From Chitinophaga rhizosphaerae (GTDB lineage Bacteria; Bacteroidota; Bacteroidia; Chitinophagales; Chitinophagaceae): a stretch of DNA of 64,000 nt. Below are positions 1 through 6,410 of the stretch, one piece after another (positions within the stretch are counted from its first letter, which is position 1; each line of letters opens with the position of its first letter). The position numbers were made by a program, and so were the translations under genes. The notes beneath the pieces were generated by a model. That model had not been told where the DNA came from. It saw only the letters and a program-made list of their open reading frames with translations, and did no database searches. The stretch covers positions 275,929-339,928 of the forward strand of contig NZ_RXLO01000007.1 in NCBI RefSeq assembly GCF_003958645.1. Reading direction: 5' to 3'.

Positions 1-846
1 GCCGCTGTTGCCGGGGTTGACGGGGATGGAAACCTGGTAGGCCAGGGTGTCGCCGTTAAAACCGGTTTGTGCGCTGAGGTAACCCATGCCGAAAACGATC
101 TCGTCTCTGGGATAGCCCATGGAAAACACTTCCTGCCCGAGGCGGGAGGGGGCATTTTTGAGCGTATAGGGGAGGGGAGCCGTGCGGAAAGTGCTGTCTG
201 CCACGCGGAGCACCGCCAGGTCGGAAGACACGTCTTCGAACACGCTCACGGCCTTGAAGGCTTCTCCTTTATTATTCTGCAGGTAAATCGAATCCGCCCC
301 GGCGATCACATGATAATTGGTAACCATATAGCCGTTCCGGCTGATGGCGAAGCAGGTGCCGCCGTAGGTGCCGGGGTTGGCAGGACCGGTGTTTTTATTG
401 TTGATATCGCGGATGAGGGCGTTTTGCGAGCGCTGGATGTTGTTCAGCACACGGCGGACGTCTTCATATTTGGCGGTGTAGGAGTTTTTGGCGGACCGCT
501 GCATGATGGCCATGGTAGCGAGGGAGGTGACCAGCGCGATCGATGCGGCGGCGGCAACGGAGTACCAGGTGCGGCGGCGGCTGGTCATCGATACGATGGT
601 GGCAGGTGCAGGCTGGACCTGATGGGCGGGAGCGGCGGCGCGGGGGTGGATGGCGTTCATCCGGGCGCGGAAGTCCTGGCGCTGGCCATGGCCCCTGAGC
701 TGGGAAAGGAACGCCTCATGCCCGGAAACTTCCCGTTGGAGGTCGGGGTTCCGGCGCAGGAGGGATTCGAACGCTTCTTTTTCCGGGGCGGTCATTTCAC
801 CGTCCAGGTAGCGTTCTATTTCCTGTATTTTATGTAATTCGTTCAT
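1..846 (-). CDS. Membrane-anchored trypsin-like (HtrA-type) serine protease with anti-sigma-like N-terminus, 3' truncated by window edge
   Basis: 282 residues are visible, starting at the ATG whose complement is at 844-846. Residues 1-70 resemble Bacteroidota anti-sigma N-termini (ERYLDGEMTAPEKEAFESLL). A transmembrane segment follows at about 95-114, then a short helical linker, then an S1-family protease domain. The catalytic triad is recognisable: His179 in TNYHVI, Asp209 in SSDLAVL and Ser281 in NPGNSG. The window ends just after the serine, so the C-terminus is not seen. The gene lies 26 bases downstream of the ECF sigma gene on the same strand, which suggests a co-transcribed sigma/regulator pair. 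Inference: the cytoplasmic part holds the sigma factor and the periplasmic protease senses or executes envelope stress. Alternatively it is simply a tethered protease. Confidence 0.85.
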   Translation of the reverse strand, partial: MNELHKIQEIERYLDGEMTAPEKEAFESLLRRNPDLQREVSGHEAFLSQLRGHGQRQDFRARMNAIHPRAAAPAHQVQPAPATIVSMTSRRRTWYSVAAAASIALVTSLATMAIMQRSAKNSYTAKYEDVRRVLNNIQRSQNALIRDINNKNTGPANPGTYGGTCFAISRNGYMVTNYHVIAGADSIYLQNNKGEAFKAVSVFEDVSSDLAVLRVADSTFRTAPLPYTLKNAPSRLGQEVFSMGYPRDEIVFGMGYLSAQTGFNGDTLAYQVSIPVNPGNSG

Positions 847-872
847 CACGGTGATCGTGCTCTTTTAATATA

Positions 873-1433
873 TTAGTTCGCAAAAAATAGTTTCTTCAGG
901 CGCATGAGGCATTTGTACTTCTGGTTCTTGGCATTTTCGGCGTTCGTATACCCGAATTGTTCCGCGATTTCCTGCATGCTCCGGTGGCGGATGTAATATT
1001 CCTCCAGGATGGTTTTGCAGGGCTCCCCGATCTTTCCCATGGCTGTTTCCATCTGGCGGAACTGGGCGTCCTTTTCGAGATGGGCCTCCAGGGCCTCGGC
1101 CGCGTCTGCCGACTCCTCGACGTCGTCCGGGAGGGGAGCGCTGTTGGGGCCGCTCTGAAGCTTTTTGAGCCACATCCTCCGGCAAACGGCATATATAAAT
1201 GTCTTCAACCGGGAGGAGAGTACGAAATTCCCTTCTTTTGCCTTTTCATATAATACGATCATCGCTTCCTGGAAGATGTCTTTGGCATCGTCCGCCGATC
1301 CATAATGCTGCAAAATCATCCTTTCAACCATTGGGTAATGCTCCAAATAAATGATTTCCAGAGCTTTATCATCGTTGACGGCTAATCTGTGCAGTAATTC
1401 CTGATCCTTTTCTATGTGCAAAAGATTATTCAC
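873..1433 (-). CDS. RNA polymerase ECF-type sigma factor
   Basis: The 186-residue protein has the ECF layout. Region 2 (about 20-90) includes DDAKDIFQEAMIVLYEKA, which binds core polymerase and melts the -10 element. Region 4 (about 125-180) has a helix-turn-helix around SMQEIAEQFGYTNAENAKNQKYKC, which reads the -35 element. There is no sigma 1.1 or region 3. It is the first gene before the anti-sigma-like protease, so the two probably regulate each other. An inverted repeat of GTAACCC upstream may be its own promoter. The family call is firm; the regulon cannot be read from the window. Confidence 0.93.
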   Translation of the reverse strand: MNNLLHIEKDQELLHRLAVNDDKALEIIYLEHYPMVERMILQHYGSADDAKDIFQEAMIVLYEKAKEGNFVLSSRLKTFIYAVCRRMWLKKLQSGPNSAPLPDDVEESADAAEALEAHLEKDAQFRQMETAMGKIGEPCKTILEEYYIRHRSMQEIAEQFGYTNAENAKNQKYKCLMRLKKLFFAN

Positions 1434-1459
1434 TGATTAATACGGTTTGGGCCGGTTTA

Positions 1460-1506
1460 GTAACCCAAAGTAGGCAAAATAAATTTTTTTTCAGATTGCG
1501 GGTTAC
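1460..1506. promoter_or_regulatory. GTAACCC inverted repeat between divergent sigma and lipoprotein genes
   Basis: GTAACCC at 1460-1466 is repeated in inverse at 1500-1506 with 33 bases between, flanking an A/T-rich core. GTAAC resembles ECF -35 elements, and each copy is oriented so that a promoter from it would fire outward to one of the two genes. Autoregulation is inferred; an ordinary operator is equally possible. Confidence 0.35.
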
Positions 1507-1569
1507 CTTTCTCCGAAACGGGGTATAAAGGTTAAATCTCATTTCAAATAAACCTTAAAACGTATCAAA

Positions 1570-1785
1570 ATGAAAAAATTCGGTTTCCTCGCTCTCGCCC
1601 TGGGTCTGTTCGCTGTAGCTTGCAACAACGCTGGTACCGCCACTGAAGGTGATTCCACTAAAGTTGACAGCCTGGTTCAGGAAGCTCAGAGCACTGTAGA
1701 CTCTGCTGCTGCTGTTGTTGATTCCGCTGCTGCTGTTGTTGACTCTACCGCAAAAGCTATCGACTCTACTGCTAAAGCTCACTAA
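1570..1785 (+). CDS. Small heptad-repeat lipoprotein
   Basis: 71 residues. A lipoprotein signal peptide ends in LFAVAC (Cys18 lipidated). The mature part is acidic and then consists of four consecutive heptads, VDSAAAV, VDSAAAV, VDSTAKA and IDSTAKA, ending in His71. The pattern predicts an amphipathic helix or helix bundle, reminiscent in layout of Lpp-type lipoproteins but without their C-terminal Lys. Codons are strongly biased to GCT/GTT/TCT, unlike the GCC/GCG of neighbouring genes, which suggests very high expression. A strong terminator follows at once, so it is monocistronic. Function unknown; a structural envelope role is inferred. Confidence 0.85.
   Translation: MKKFGFLALALGLFAVACNNAGTATEGDSTKVDSLVQEAQSTVDSAAAVVDSAAAVVDSTAKAIDSTAKAH
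1696..1779 (+). repeat. Four tandem 21-bp repeats encoding heptads
   Basis: Four consecutive 21-base units encode residues 43-49, 50-56, 57-63 and 64-70 of the small lipoprotein. The first two differ only at synonymous positions (GTA GAC TCT versus GTT GAT TCC). The unit number could vary between strains by slippage. Confidence 0.8.
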
Positions 1786-1816
1786 TTATAGGCAAGCATT
1801 AAAGGATATTCATCCG

Positions 1817-1844
1817 GCCCCGGCATACCGCCGGGGCTTTTTTT
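1817..1844 (+). terminator. Intrinsic terminator of the lipoprotein gene
   Basis: An 8-bp GC stem (1817-1824 with 1830-1837) with a 5-base loop is followed by seven T. Confidence 0.9.
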
Positions 1845-2003
1845 GCCCCTCCTCCACCGTTCGCCTCATCCCCCGAAATTATTTGCTATAGCATTCAATC
1901 CACCGTTTTACCAGGCAACTGATTGGCATTTTTCGTGATTTATTGAATGTTTTTCAATTGATATTGATGTTTGTTAGACGAAATTGATTTTTTTACTCCG
2001 CTG

Positions 2004-2034
2004 TTTGAAAAAATGAAATCGTGCCTTACTTTTG
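2004..2034 (+). promoter_or_regulatory. Promoter of the aromatic amino acid operon
   Basis: TTTG at 2004-2007, a 19-base spacer and TACTTTTG at 2027-2034 match the Bacteroidota sigma consensus TTTG-N19-TAnnTTTG exactly. Transcription should start near 2041, about 24 bases before the first leader peptide. Confidence 0.8.
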
Positions 2035-2064
2035 TTCTATCAAACAACGCAAATACACTATCTG

Positions 2065-2124
2065 ATGCAACAGCATACTTTTGGATACTTTTACGGCTTT
2101 TACTTTTTCTGGTACCAGAATTAG
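2065..2124 (+). CDS. Leader peptide 1 of the aromatic operon attenuator (19 aa)
   Basis: Reads MQQHTFGYFYGFYFFWYQN and stops. Ten of 19 residues are aromatic: five Phe, four Tyr, one Trp. Its stop codon overlaps the 5' arm of an antiterminator helix, and an intrinsic terminator follows 42 bases later. This is the arrangement of trp/phe-type attenuation: ribosome stalling at uncharged tRNA-Phe or tRNA-Tyr would free the antiterminator. The codons TTCTGGTACCAGAA (2107-2120) also form a small palindrome that could act as a polymerase pause hairpin. No Shine-Dalgarno is seen, as is normal here. Confidence 0.85.
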   Translation: MQQHTFGYFYGFYFFWYQN

Positions 2125-2174
2125 GAGGTTCGTTTTTGCTGATCCAAACAGATAAAAAATATAACGGGCCTCCT
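2123..2174 (+). promoter_or_regulatory. Antiterminator helix 1 of the aromatic attenuator
   Basis: AGGAGGTTCGTT (2123-2134) can pair without interruption with AACGGGCCTCCT (2163-2174): 12 pairs, two of them G-U. The 3' arm includes the whole left arm of terminator 1 (2167-2173), so the two structures exclude each other. A ribosome that finishes leader 1 sits on 2122-2124 and blocks the antiterminator; one stalled at the aromatic codons does not. Confidence 0.8.
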
Positions 2175-2196
2175 GCAAAAGGGGGCCTTTTCTTTT
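2166..2196 (+). terminator. Attenuator terminator 1
   Basis: GGCCTCC (2167-2173) pairs with GGGGGCC (2181-2187) around a 7-base loop, followed by TTTTCTTTT. It lies before any structural gene of the operon. Confidence 0.85.
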
Positions 2197-2225
2197 AAAA
2201 TTATGCAAACCGGTAAAAGCCAGAT

Positions 2226-2300
2226 ATGTCACAGAATCGATTTTATGCCTGCTATTTTTACTTTTTCTTTTATGCAAAAGAAAGCGGGACTCTCTTGTGA
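2226..2300 (+). CDS. Leader peptide 2 of the aromatic operon attenuator (24 aa)
   Basis: A second short frame begins MSQNR, continues FYACYFYFFFY and ends AKESGTLL. Nine of 24 residues are aromatic (five Phe, four Tyr), and there is no Trp. Its last codons form the 5' arm of antiterminator 2, repeating the logic of attenuator 1 about 160 bases downstream. Parts of the two leader coding regions look alike at the DNA level (TTTTAC...TTTTTACTTTTTCT), which suggests an old duplication. An overlapping frame at 2245-2319 also contains Phe codons but is less aromatic and ends in the wrong place for control. Confidence 0.82.
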   Translation: MSQNRFYACYFYFFFYAKESGTLL

Positions 2301-2339
2301 TAACGGTCAAAACCGGTAGAATGAATGGAAGGGTCCCGC
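2284..2339 (+). promoter_or_regulatory. Antiterminator helix 2 of the aromatic attenuator
   Basis: GCGGGACTCT (2284-2293) can pair with AGGGTCCCGC (2330-2339): ten consecutive pairs, one a wobble. The 3' arm is the left arm of terminator 2, so the structures compete. The 5' arm lies in the last codons of leader 2, before its stop at 2298-2300, and is masked by a ribosome that reaches the end of the leader. Confidence 0.78.
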
Positions 2340-2359
2340 CACAAAGCGGGGCCCTTTTT
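2331..2359 (+). terminator. Attenuator terminator 2
   Basis: GGGTCCCGC (2331-2339) pairs with GCGGGGCCC (2346-2354) around a 6-base loop, followed by five T. It ends 30 bases before the prephenate dehydratase start. Confidence 0.85.
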
Positions 2360-2388
2360 ATTGCTCAACAGTATCTTAAACAACATAT

Positions 2389-3219
2389 ATGCGCATCGCG
2401 ATCCAGGGATTTGAAGGATGTTTCCACCAGATAGCCGCCCGGAATTACTTCGGCAAACAGTCCACCATTGAGGCCTGCGCTTCGTTTTCGGAGCTCGTCC
2501 GCAAGGTGAAGAAAGGGGAGGCCGGCGTAGACGCCGGCATCATGGCCATCGAAAACTCCATCGCCGGCAGCATCCTGCCCAATTACTCCCTGCTCAAGAA
2601 TTCCGGGCTCCATATCATTGGCGAGCTGTACCTCCAGATCAATCAAAACCTCATGGTACTGCCCGGGCAAACGATCGACGATATCCGTGAAGTACATTCG
2701 CACCCTATGGCGCTGCTGCAATGCATGGACTTCCTCGCCCAATATCCCCACATCAAACTGGTGGAAACGGAAGATACCGCCCTCAGCGCCAAACATGTGA
2801 GCCAGAAAAAACTGAAGACCACCGGGGCCATCGCAGGCCAGCTCGCAGCCGATATCTTCGGGCTGGAAGTGATCGGGCGCAACATCCACACGGCTAAAAA
2901 CAACTACACCCGCTTCCTGGCCATTTCCCGGAACGGGGTGAAGACGCCGGCCGATGCAAATAAATCTTCCGTATATTTCCAGACGTCCAACGAACGGGGA
3001 AGCCTCGCCCGCGTGCTCACCATGATCGCAGAGGAAGGCATCAACCTGAGCAAGATCCAGAGTTTTCCCATCCCTGCGAAGGAATGGCATTATTACTTCC
3101 ACGCAGACATGGAATTCGATTCTCCGGAGCACTTCCAGCAGGCGCTCAACAAAATCGAGCCGCTCACGGAGCAGCTGACCGTTCTGGGGATTTACAAAAA
3201 AGGCAATACGCATACCTGA
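2389..3219 (+). CDS. pheA: Prephenate dehydratase (monofunctional, with ACT domain)
   Basis: 276 residues. Converts prephenate to phenylpyruvate, the committed step to phenylalanine. The catalytic PDT domain (about 1-180) shows IENSIAGS and the family TRF motif in NNYTRFLAI. The ACT domain (about 195-270) begins GSLARVLTMIAEEGINLSKIQ. The usual Phe-binding ESRP motif is QSFP here, so feedback behaviour may differ. No chorismate mutase domain is present; that activity is supplied by the fused enzyme three genes downstream. It is the first structural gene after the two attenuators. Confidence 0.95.
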   Translation: MRIAIQGFEGCFHQIAARNYFGKQSTIEACASFSELVRKVKKGEAGVDAGIMAIENSIAGSILPNYSLLKNSGLHIIGELYLQINQNLMVLPGQTIDDIREVHSHPMALLQCMDFLAQYPHIKLVETEDTALSAKHVSQKKLKTTGAIAGQLAADIFGLEVIGRNIHTAKNNYTRFLAISRNGVKTPADANKSSVYFQTSNERGSLARVLTMIAEEGINLSKIQSFPIPAKEWHYYFHADMEFDSPEHFQQALNKIEPLTEQLTVLGIYKKGNTHT

Positions 3220-3241
3220 TACCAACAATAATCTAACACCC

Positions 3242-4426
3242 ATGCAACCATCCGTAGCCAAAAGATTGCAGCACACCGAGGAATACTACTTTTCACGGAA
3301 ACTCCGGGAGATCGACGACATGAACAAAGCCGGCGCCCGCGTGATCAACCTCGGTATCGGCAGTCCCGACCTCCCGCCGCACCCCTCCGTGACCGCCGCC
3401 CTCAACGCATACGCGGCCAAACCCGATACCCATGCGTACCAGGGCTACAAAGGCATCCCGGCCCTGCGGCAGGCCATGGCAGGTTGGTACAACCGCTTCT
3501 ACGGCGTTACGCTCGACGCGGATTCGGAAGTGCTGCCCCTCATCGGCTCCAAAGAAGGCATTATGCACATCTGCATGACGTTCCTCCAGGAAGGCGACGA
3601 AGCGCTCATCCCCGATCCCGGCTACCCTACATACCGCTCGGCCGTACAGTTGTCCGGCGCCACGCCGGTAACCTACACGCTCAGCGCGGATAACGACTGG
3701 CAGCCCGACTTCGGGGCACTGGAGCAGCGCGACCTCAGCAAGGTGAAACTCATGTGGGTGAACTATCCCCATATGCCGACCGGCTCGCAGGCCAAAGCGG
3801 ATACATTCGAAAAACTCGTGGCTTTCGCCACCAAACATAACATCCTGCTGTGCCACGACAATCCGTACAGCTTCATCCTCAACGATGCGCCCGCCAGCCT
3901 GCTGGCTACGCCCGGCGCAAGGGAAGTAGCCCTGGAACTGAACAGCCTCAGCAAATCCGGCAATATGGCCGGCTGGCGCGTAGGCATGCTCGTGGGCAAG
4001 GCGGCTTTCCTCAACGATGTGCTCCGGTTCAAGTCGAACATGGACTCCGGCATGTTTCAGCCCGTACAAATGGCCGCAGTGGCTGCTTTGGAGCTGGGGA
4101 AGGATTGGTACGACGGACTGAACGCCATTTACAGCGGCCGCCGGAAGAAAGTCTTCGAACTGCTGGACCTCATCGGTTGTACGTACGACCGCAACCAGGT
4201 GGGCATGTTCGTATGGGCGCAGATCCCGGCAGGATACGCAGACGGCTTTGCGGTGAGTGACGAAGTGCTGCAGCAGGCGCACGTCTTTATCACGCCCGGC
4301 GGGATTTTCGGGGAGAACGGGAAGGGCTACGTCCGTGTGAGCCTTTGCCGGGACGAGCAGGTGTTCTCCGAAGCGATCGACCGGGTGAAGCAACAAATCG
4401 TTGACCGTAAAAAAGCCCTCGTATGA
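3242..4426 (+). CDS. Class I/II PLP-dependent aminotransferase, probably aromatic
   Basis: 394 residues, fold type I. The PLP-binding Lys238 lies in SLSKSGNMAGWRVG, with DNPY at about 206-209 and an NLGIGSPDLPP N-terminus. The sequence resembles the LL-diaminopimelate/aspartate aminotransferase group. Its place between prephenate dehydratase and prephenate dehydrogenase, with a 4-base overlap into the latter, argues that it transaminates phenylpyruvate and 4-hydroxyphenylpyruvate, or prephenate. The exact substrate is inferred from context only. Confidence 0.88.
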   Translation: MQPSVAKRLQHTEEYYFSRKLREIDDMNKAGARVINLGIGSPDLPPHPSVTAALNAYAAKPDTHAYQGYKGIPALRQAMAGWYNRFYGVTLDADSEVLPLIGSKEGIMHICMTFLQEGDEALIPDPGYPTYRSAVQLSGATPVTYTLSADNDWQPDFGALEQRDLSKVKLMWVNYPHMPTGSQAKADTFEKLVAFATKHNILLCHDNPYSFILNDAPASLLATPGAREVALELNSLSKSGNMAGWRVGMLVGKAAFLNDVLRFKSNMDSGMFQPVQMAAVAALELGKDWYDGLNAIYSGRRKKVFELLDLIGCTYDRNQVGMFVWAQIPAGYADGFAVSDEVLQQAHVFITPGGIFGENGKGYVRVSLCRDEQVFSEAIDRVKQQIVDRKKALV

Positions 4427-5265
4427 TAGCAGCTGTAGTAGGTGTAGGCCTCATCGGCGGTTCGCTGGCCCTGAGCCTGAAGGAGCGGGGCGTGGCCAAC
4501 TGGATCATCGGGGTGGATAATAACACGGGCAACCTGGCCAAGGCGCAGGAACTGGGGATCATCGACGAGGGCTCCACGCTCGAAGACGCGATGGACCGCA
4601 GTAACCTCGTGGTGCTGGCGATACCCGTGGATGCCACGCTGGGCGCAGTAACCGGGATTCTGGACAAGGTGAAGGACGGACAGGTGATCATGGACGTAGG
4701 TTCTACCAAACATAAATTATTGCAACTCGTTGCCGGTCATCCCAACAGGGGGCGCTTCGTTGCCGCCCACCCGATGGCCGGCACCGAGTATTCCGGGCCG
4801 GAAGCCGCCGTGAAGGGGCTTTTCACCGGTAAGACCATGGTGCTGTGCGACGTAAAGAACAGCGACGAAGACGCCGTGGAAATGGTGGAAGCGATGGTAG
4901 ACAAGCTCAACATGCGCACCGTGTATATGAACGGCGAGGAGCACGACCTGCATACGGCCTATGTGTCGCACATCTCCCACATCACCTCGTTTGCGCTGGC
5001 GCTGACGGTGTTGAAGAAAGAGAAAGAGCAGGGCCGGATTTTCGAGCTGGCGAGCGGTGGTTTCGAATCCACCGTGCGCCTGGCCAAAAGCTCGCCCGAT
5101 ATGTGGGTGCCCATTTTCAAGCATAACCGCAATAATGTGCTGGACGTGCTCGACGAGCATATCCGCCAGCTGGAGCAGATGAAGGAATTGTTGCAGTCGG
5201 AAGACTATGAAACGTTCTACAAGCTCATCCAGAAGAGCAATAAAATCAGAAAAATCCTGAAGTAA
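4423..5265 (+). CDS. tyrA: Prephenate dehydrogenase
   Basis: 280 residues. Oxidative decarboxylation of prephenate to 4-hydroxyphenylpyruvate for tyrosine. The N-terminal Rossmann fold has GVGLIGGS at 7-14; HPMAGTEYSGPEAA in the middle is a TyrA signature; the C-terminal half is the helical dimerisation domain. There is no ACT or chorismate mutase domain. Start and upstream stop share ATGA, so translation is probably coupled to the aminotransferase. Confidence 0.95.
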   Translation: MIAAVVGVGLIGGSLALSLKERGVANWIIGVDNNTGNLAKAQELGIIDEGSTLEDAMDRSNLVVLAIPVDATLGAVTGILDKVKDGQVIMDVGSTKHKLLQLVAGHPNRGRFVAAHPMAGTEYSGPEAAVKGLFTGKTMVLCDVKNSDEDAVEMVEAMVDKLNMRTVYMNGEEHDLHTAYVSHISHITSFALALTVLKKEKEQGRIFELASGGFESTVRLAKSSPDMWVPIFKHNRNNVLDVLDEHIRQLEQMKELLQSEDYETFYKLIQKSNKIRKILK

Positions 5266-5302
5266 TCACCCTTTTCATCAACTAACACATCACGATAACA
5301 AA

Positions 5303-6388
5303 ATGGAACAGATCTTAGCAAAAACGAAATTCGCAGATCCGGCGTCTGACAAGAAGCCGCTGATCATCTCCGGCCCCTGCTCGGCCGAAACGGAAGAACA
5401 GGTGCTCGCGACCGCGCTGGCGCTGGCCAAAACCGGCAAGGTGGACGTGCTGCGCGCCGGCATCTGGAAGCCCCGTACCCGCCCCGGTTCTTTCGAAGGT
5501 ATTGGCACAAAAGGCCTTCCCTGGCTGCAAAAAGCCCGTGAACTGACCGGCATGCCTTTGACCGTGGAAGTAGCGACCGCCAAGCAGGTGGAAGATGCGC
5601 TGCATTTCGGGGTAGACATCCTCTGGATCGGCGCCCGTACTACGGTGAACCCGTTCTCCGTACAGGATGTTGCCGATGCACTGAAAGGCGTCGACGTTCC
5701 CGTGCTCATCAAAAACCCCATCAACCCCGACCTGGAGCTCTGGATCGGCGCCGTTGAGCGTATCCAGAAGGCCGGTATCAAGAAAGTGGGCCTCATTCAC
5801 CGCGGCTTCTCCAGCTACGGCAATACCGAATACCGCAACGCGCCCATGTGGCACCTGGCGATCGAACTGAAGCGCCGCCATCCCGAATTGCCGATGATCT
5901 GCGACCCGAGCCACATCAGCGGCCGCCGCGACATCCTGCAGGCCGTGGCGCAGGAAGCCATCGACCTGGATTACGACGGTCTCATGCTCGAAACGCACGT
6001 GGACCCCGATAACGCCTGGAGCGATGCGAAACAGCAGATCACCCCCGAGAAATTCGGCGAAATGCTCGACAATATCACCTGGAAGCACGAGCGTTCCGAA
6101 AACAAGGAATTCAATACCGCGCTGGAAAAACTCCGCAACCAGATCAACGGCATCGACGACGAAATCCTGCTGCTGCTGGGCAACCGCATGAAAATCGCCG
6201 AGAAAATCGGTCAATACAAAAAGGAAAACAACATCACGATCCTTCAGACCAACCGCTGGAACGAAATCCTCGACCGCGCCATCCGTGCAGGTGAGAAACT
6301 GGGCCTCAGCAAAGAATTCATCCTGAAGTATTTCGATGCAGTTCACCTGGAATCCATCAACCGTCAGAACAAAGTGATGAACGACTAA
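5303..6388 (+). CDS. Bifunctional DAHP synthase / chorismate mutase
   Basis: 361 residues. The N-terminal part (about 1-260) is a type I-beta DAHP synthase barrel (IISGPCSAE, AGIWKPRTRPGSFEG, CDPSHISGRR), the entry reaction of the shikimate pathway. The C-terminal part (about 275-355) is an AroQ-type chorismate mutase (LEKLRNQINGIDDEILLLLG). This fusion is common in Bacteroidota, where the mutase domain also lets prephenate or chorismate regulate DAHP synthase. It supplies the mutase missing from PheA and TyrA in the same operon. Confidence 0.94.
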   Translation: MEQILAKTKFADPASDKKPLIISGPCSAETEEQVLATALALAKTGKVDVLRAGIWKPRTRPGSFEGIGTKGLPWLQKARELTGMPLTVEVATAKQVEDALHFGVDILWIGARTTVNPFSVQDVADALKGVDVPVLIKNPINPDLELWIGAVERIQKAGIKKVGLIHRGFSSYGNTEYRNAPMWHLAIELKRRHPELPMICDPSHISGRRDILQAVAQEAIDLDYDGLMLETHVDPDNAWSDAKQQITPEKFGEMLDNITWKHERSENKEFNTALEKLRNQINGIDDEILLLLGNRMKIAEKIGQYKKENNITILQTNRWNEILDRAIRAGEKLGLSKEFILKYFDAVHLESINRQNKVMND

Positions 6389-6410
6389 GCCAATATTTTC
6401 CTCTACGAAT

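Noticed and set aside
1971..2198. 75-codon frame across the aromatic leader
   Set aside because: It begins upstream of the predicted transcript start and runs through attenuator 1 in another frame; the 19-codon leader explains the sequence better.
2245..2319. Alternative second leader peptide in another frame (starts MPAIFTFSF)
   Set aside because: It has only three Phe and no Tyr, and its stop is not placed to expose or mask the antiterminator; the 2226 frame has nine aromatics and fits.
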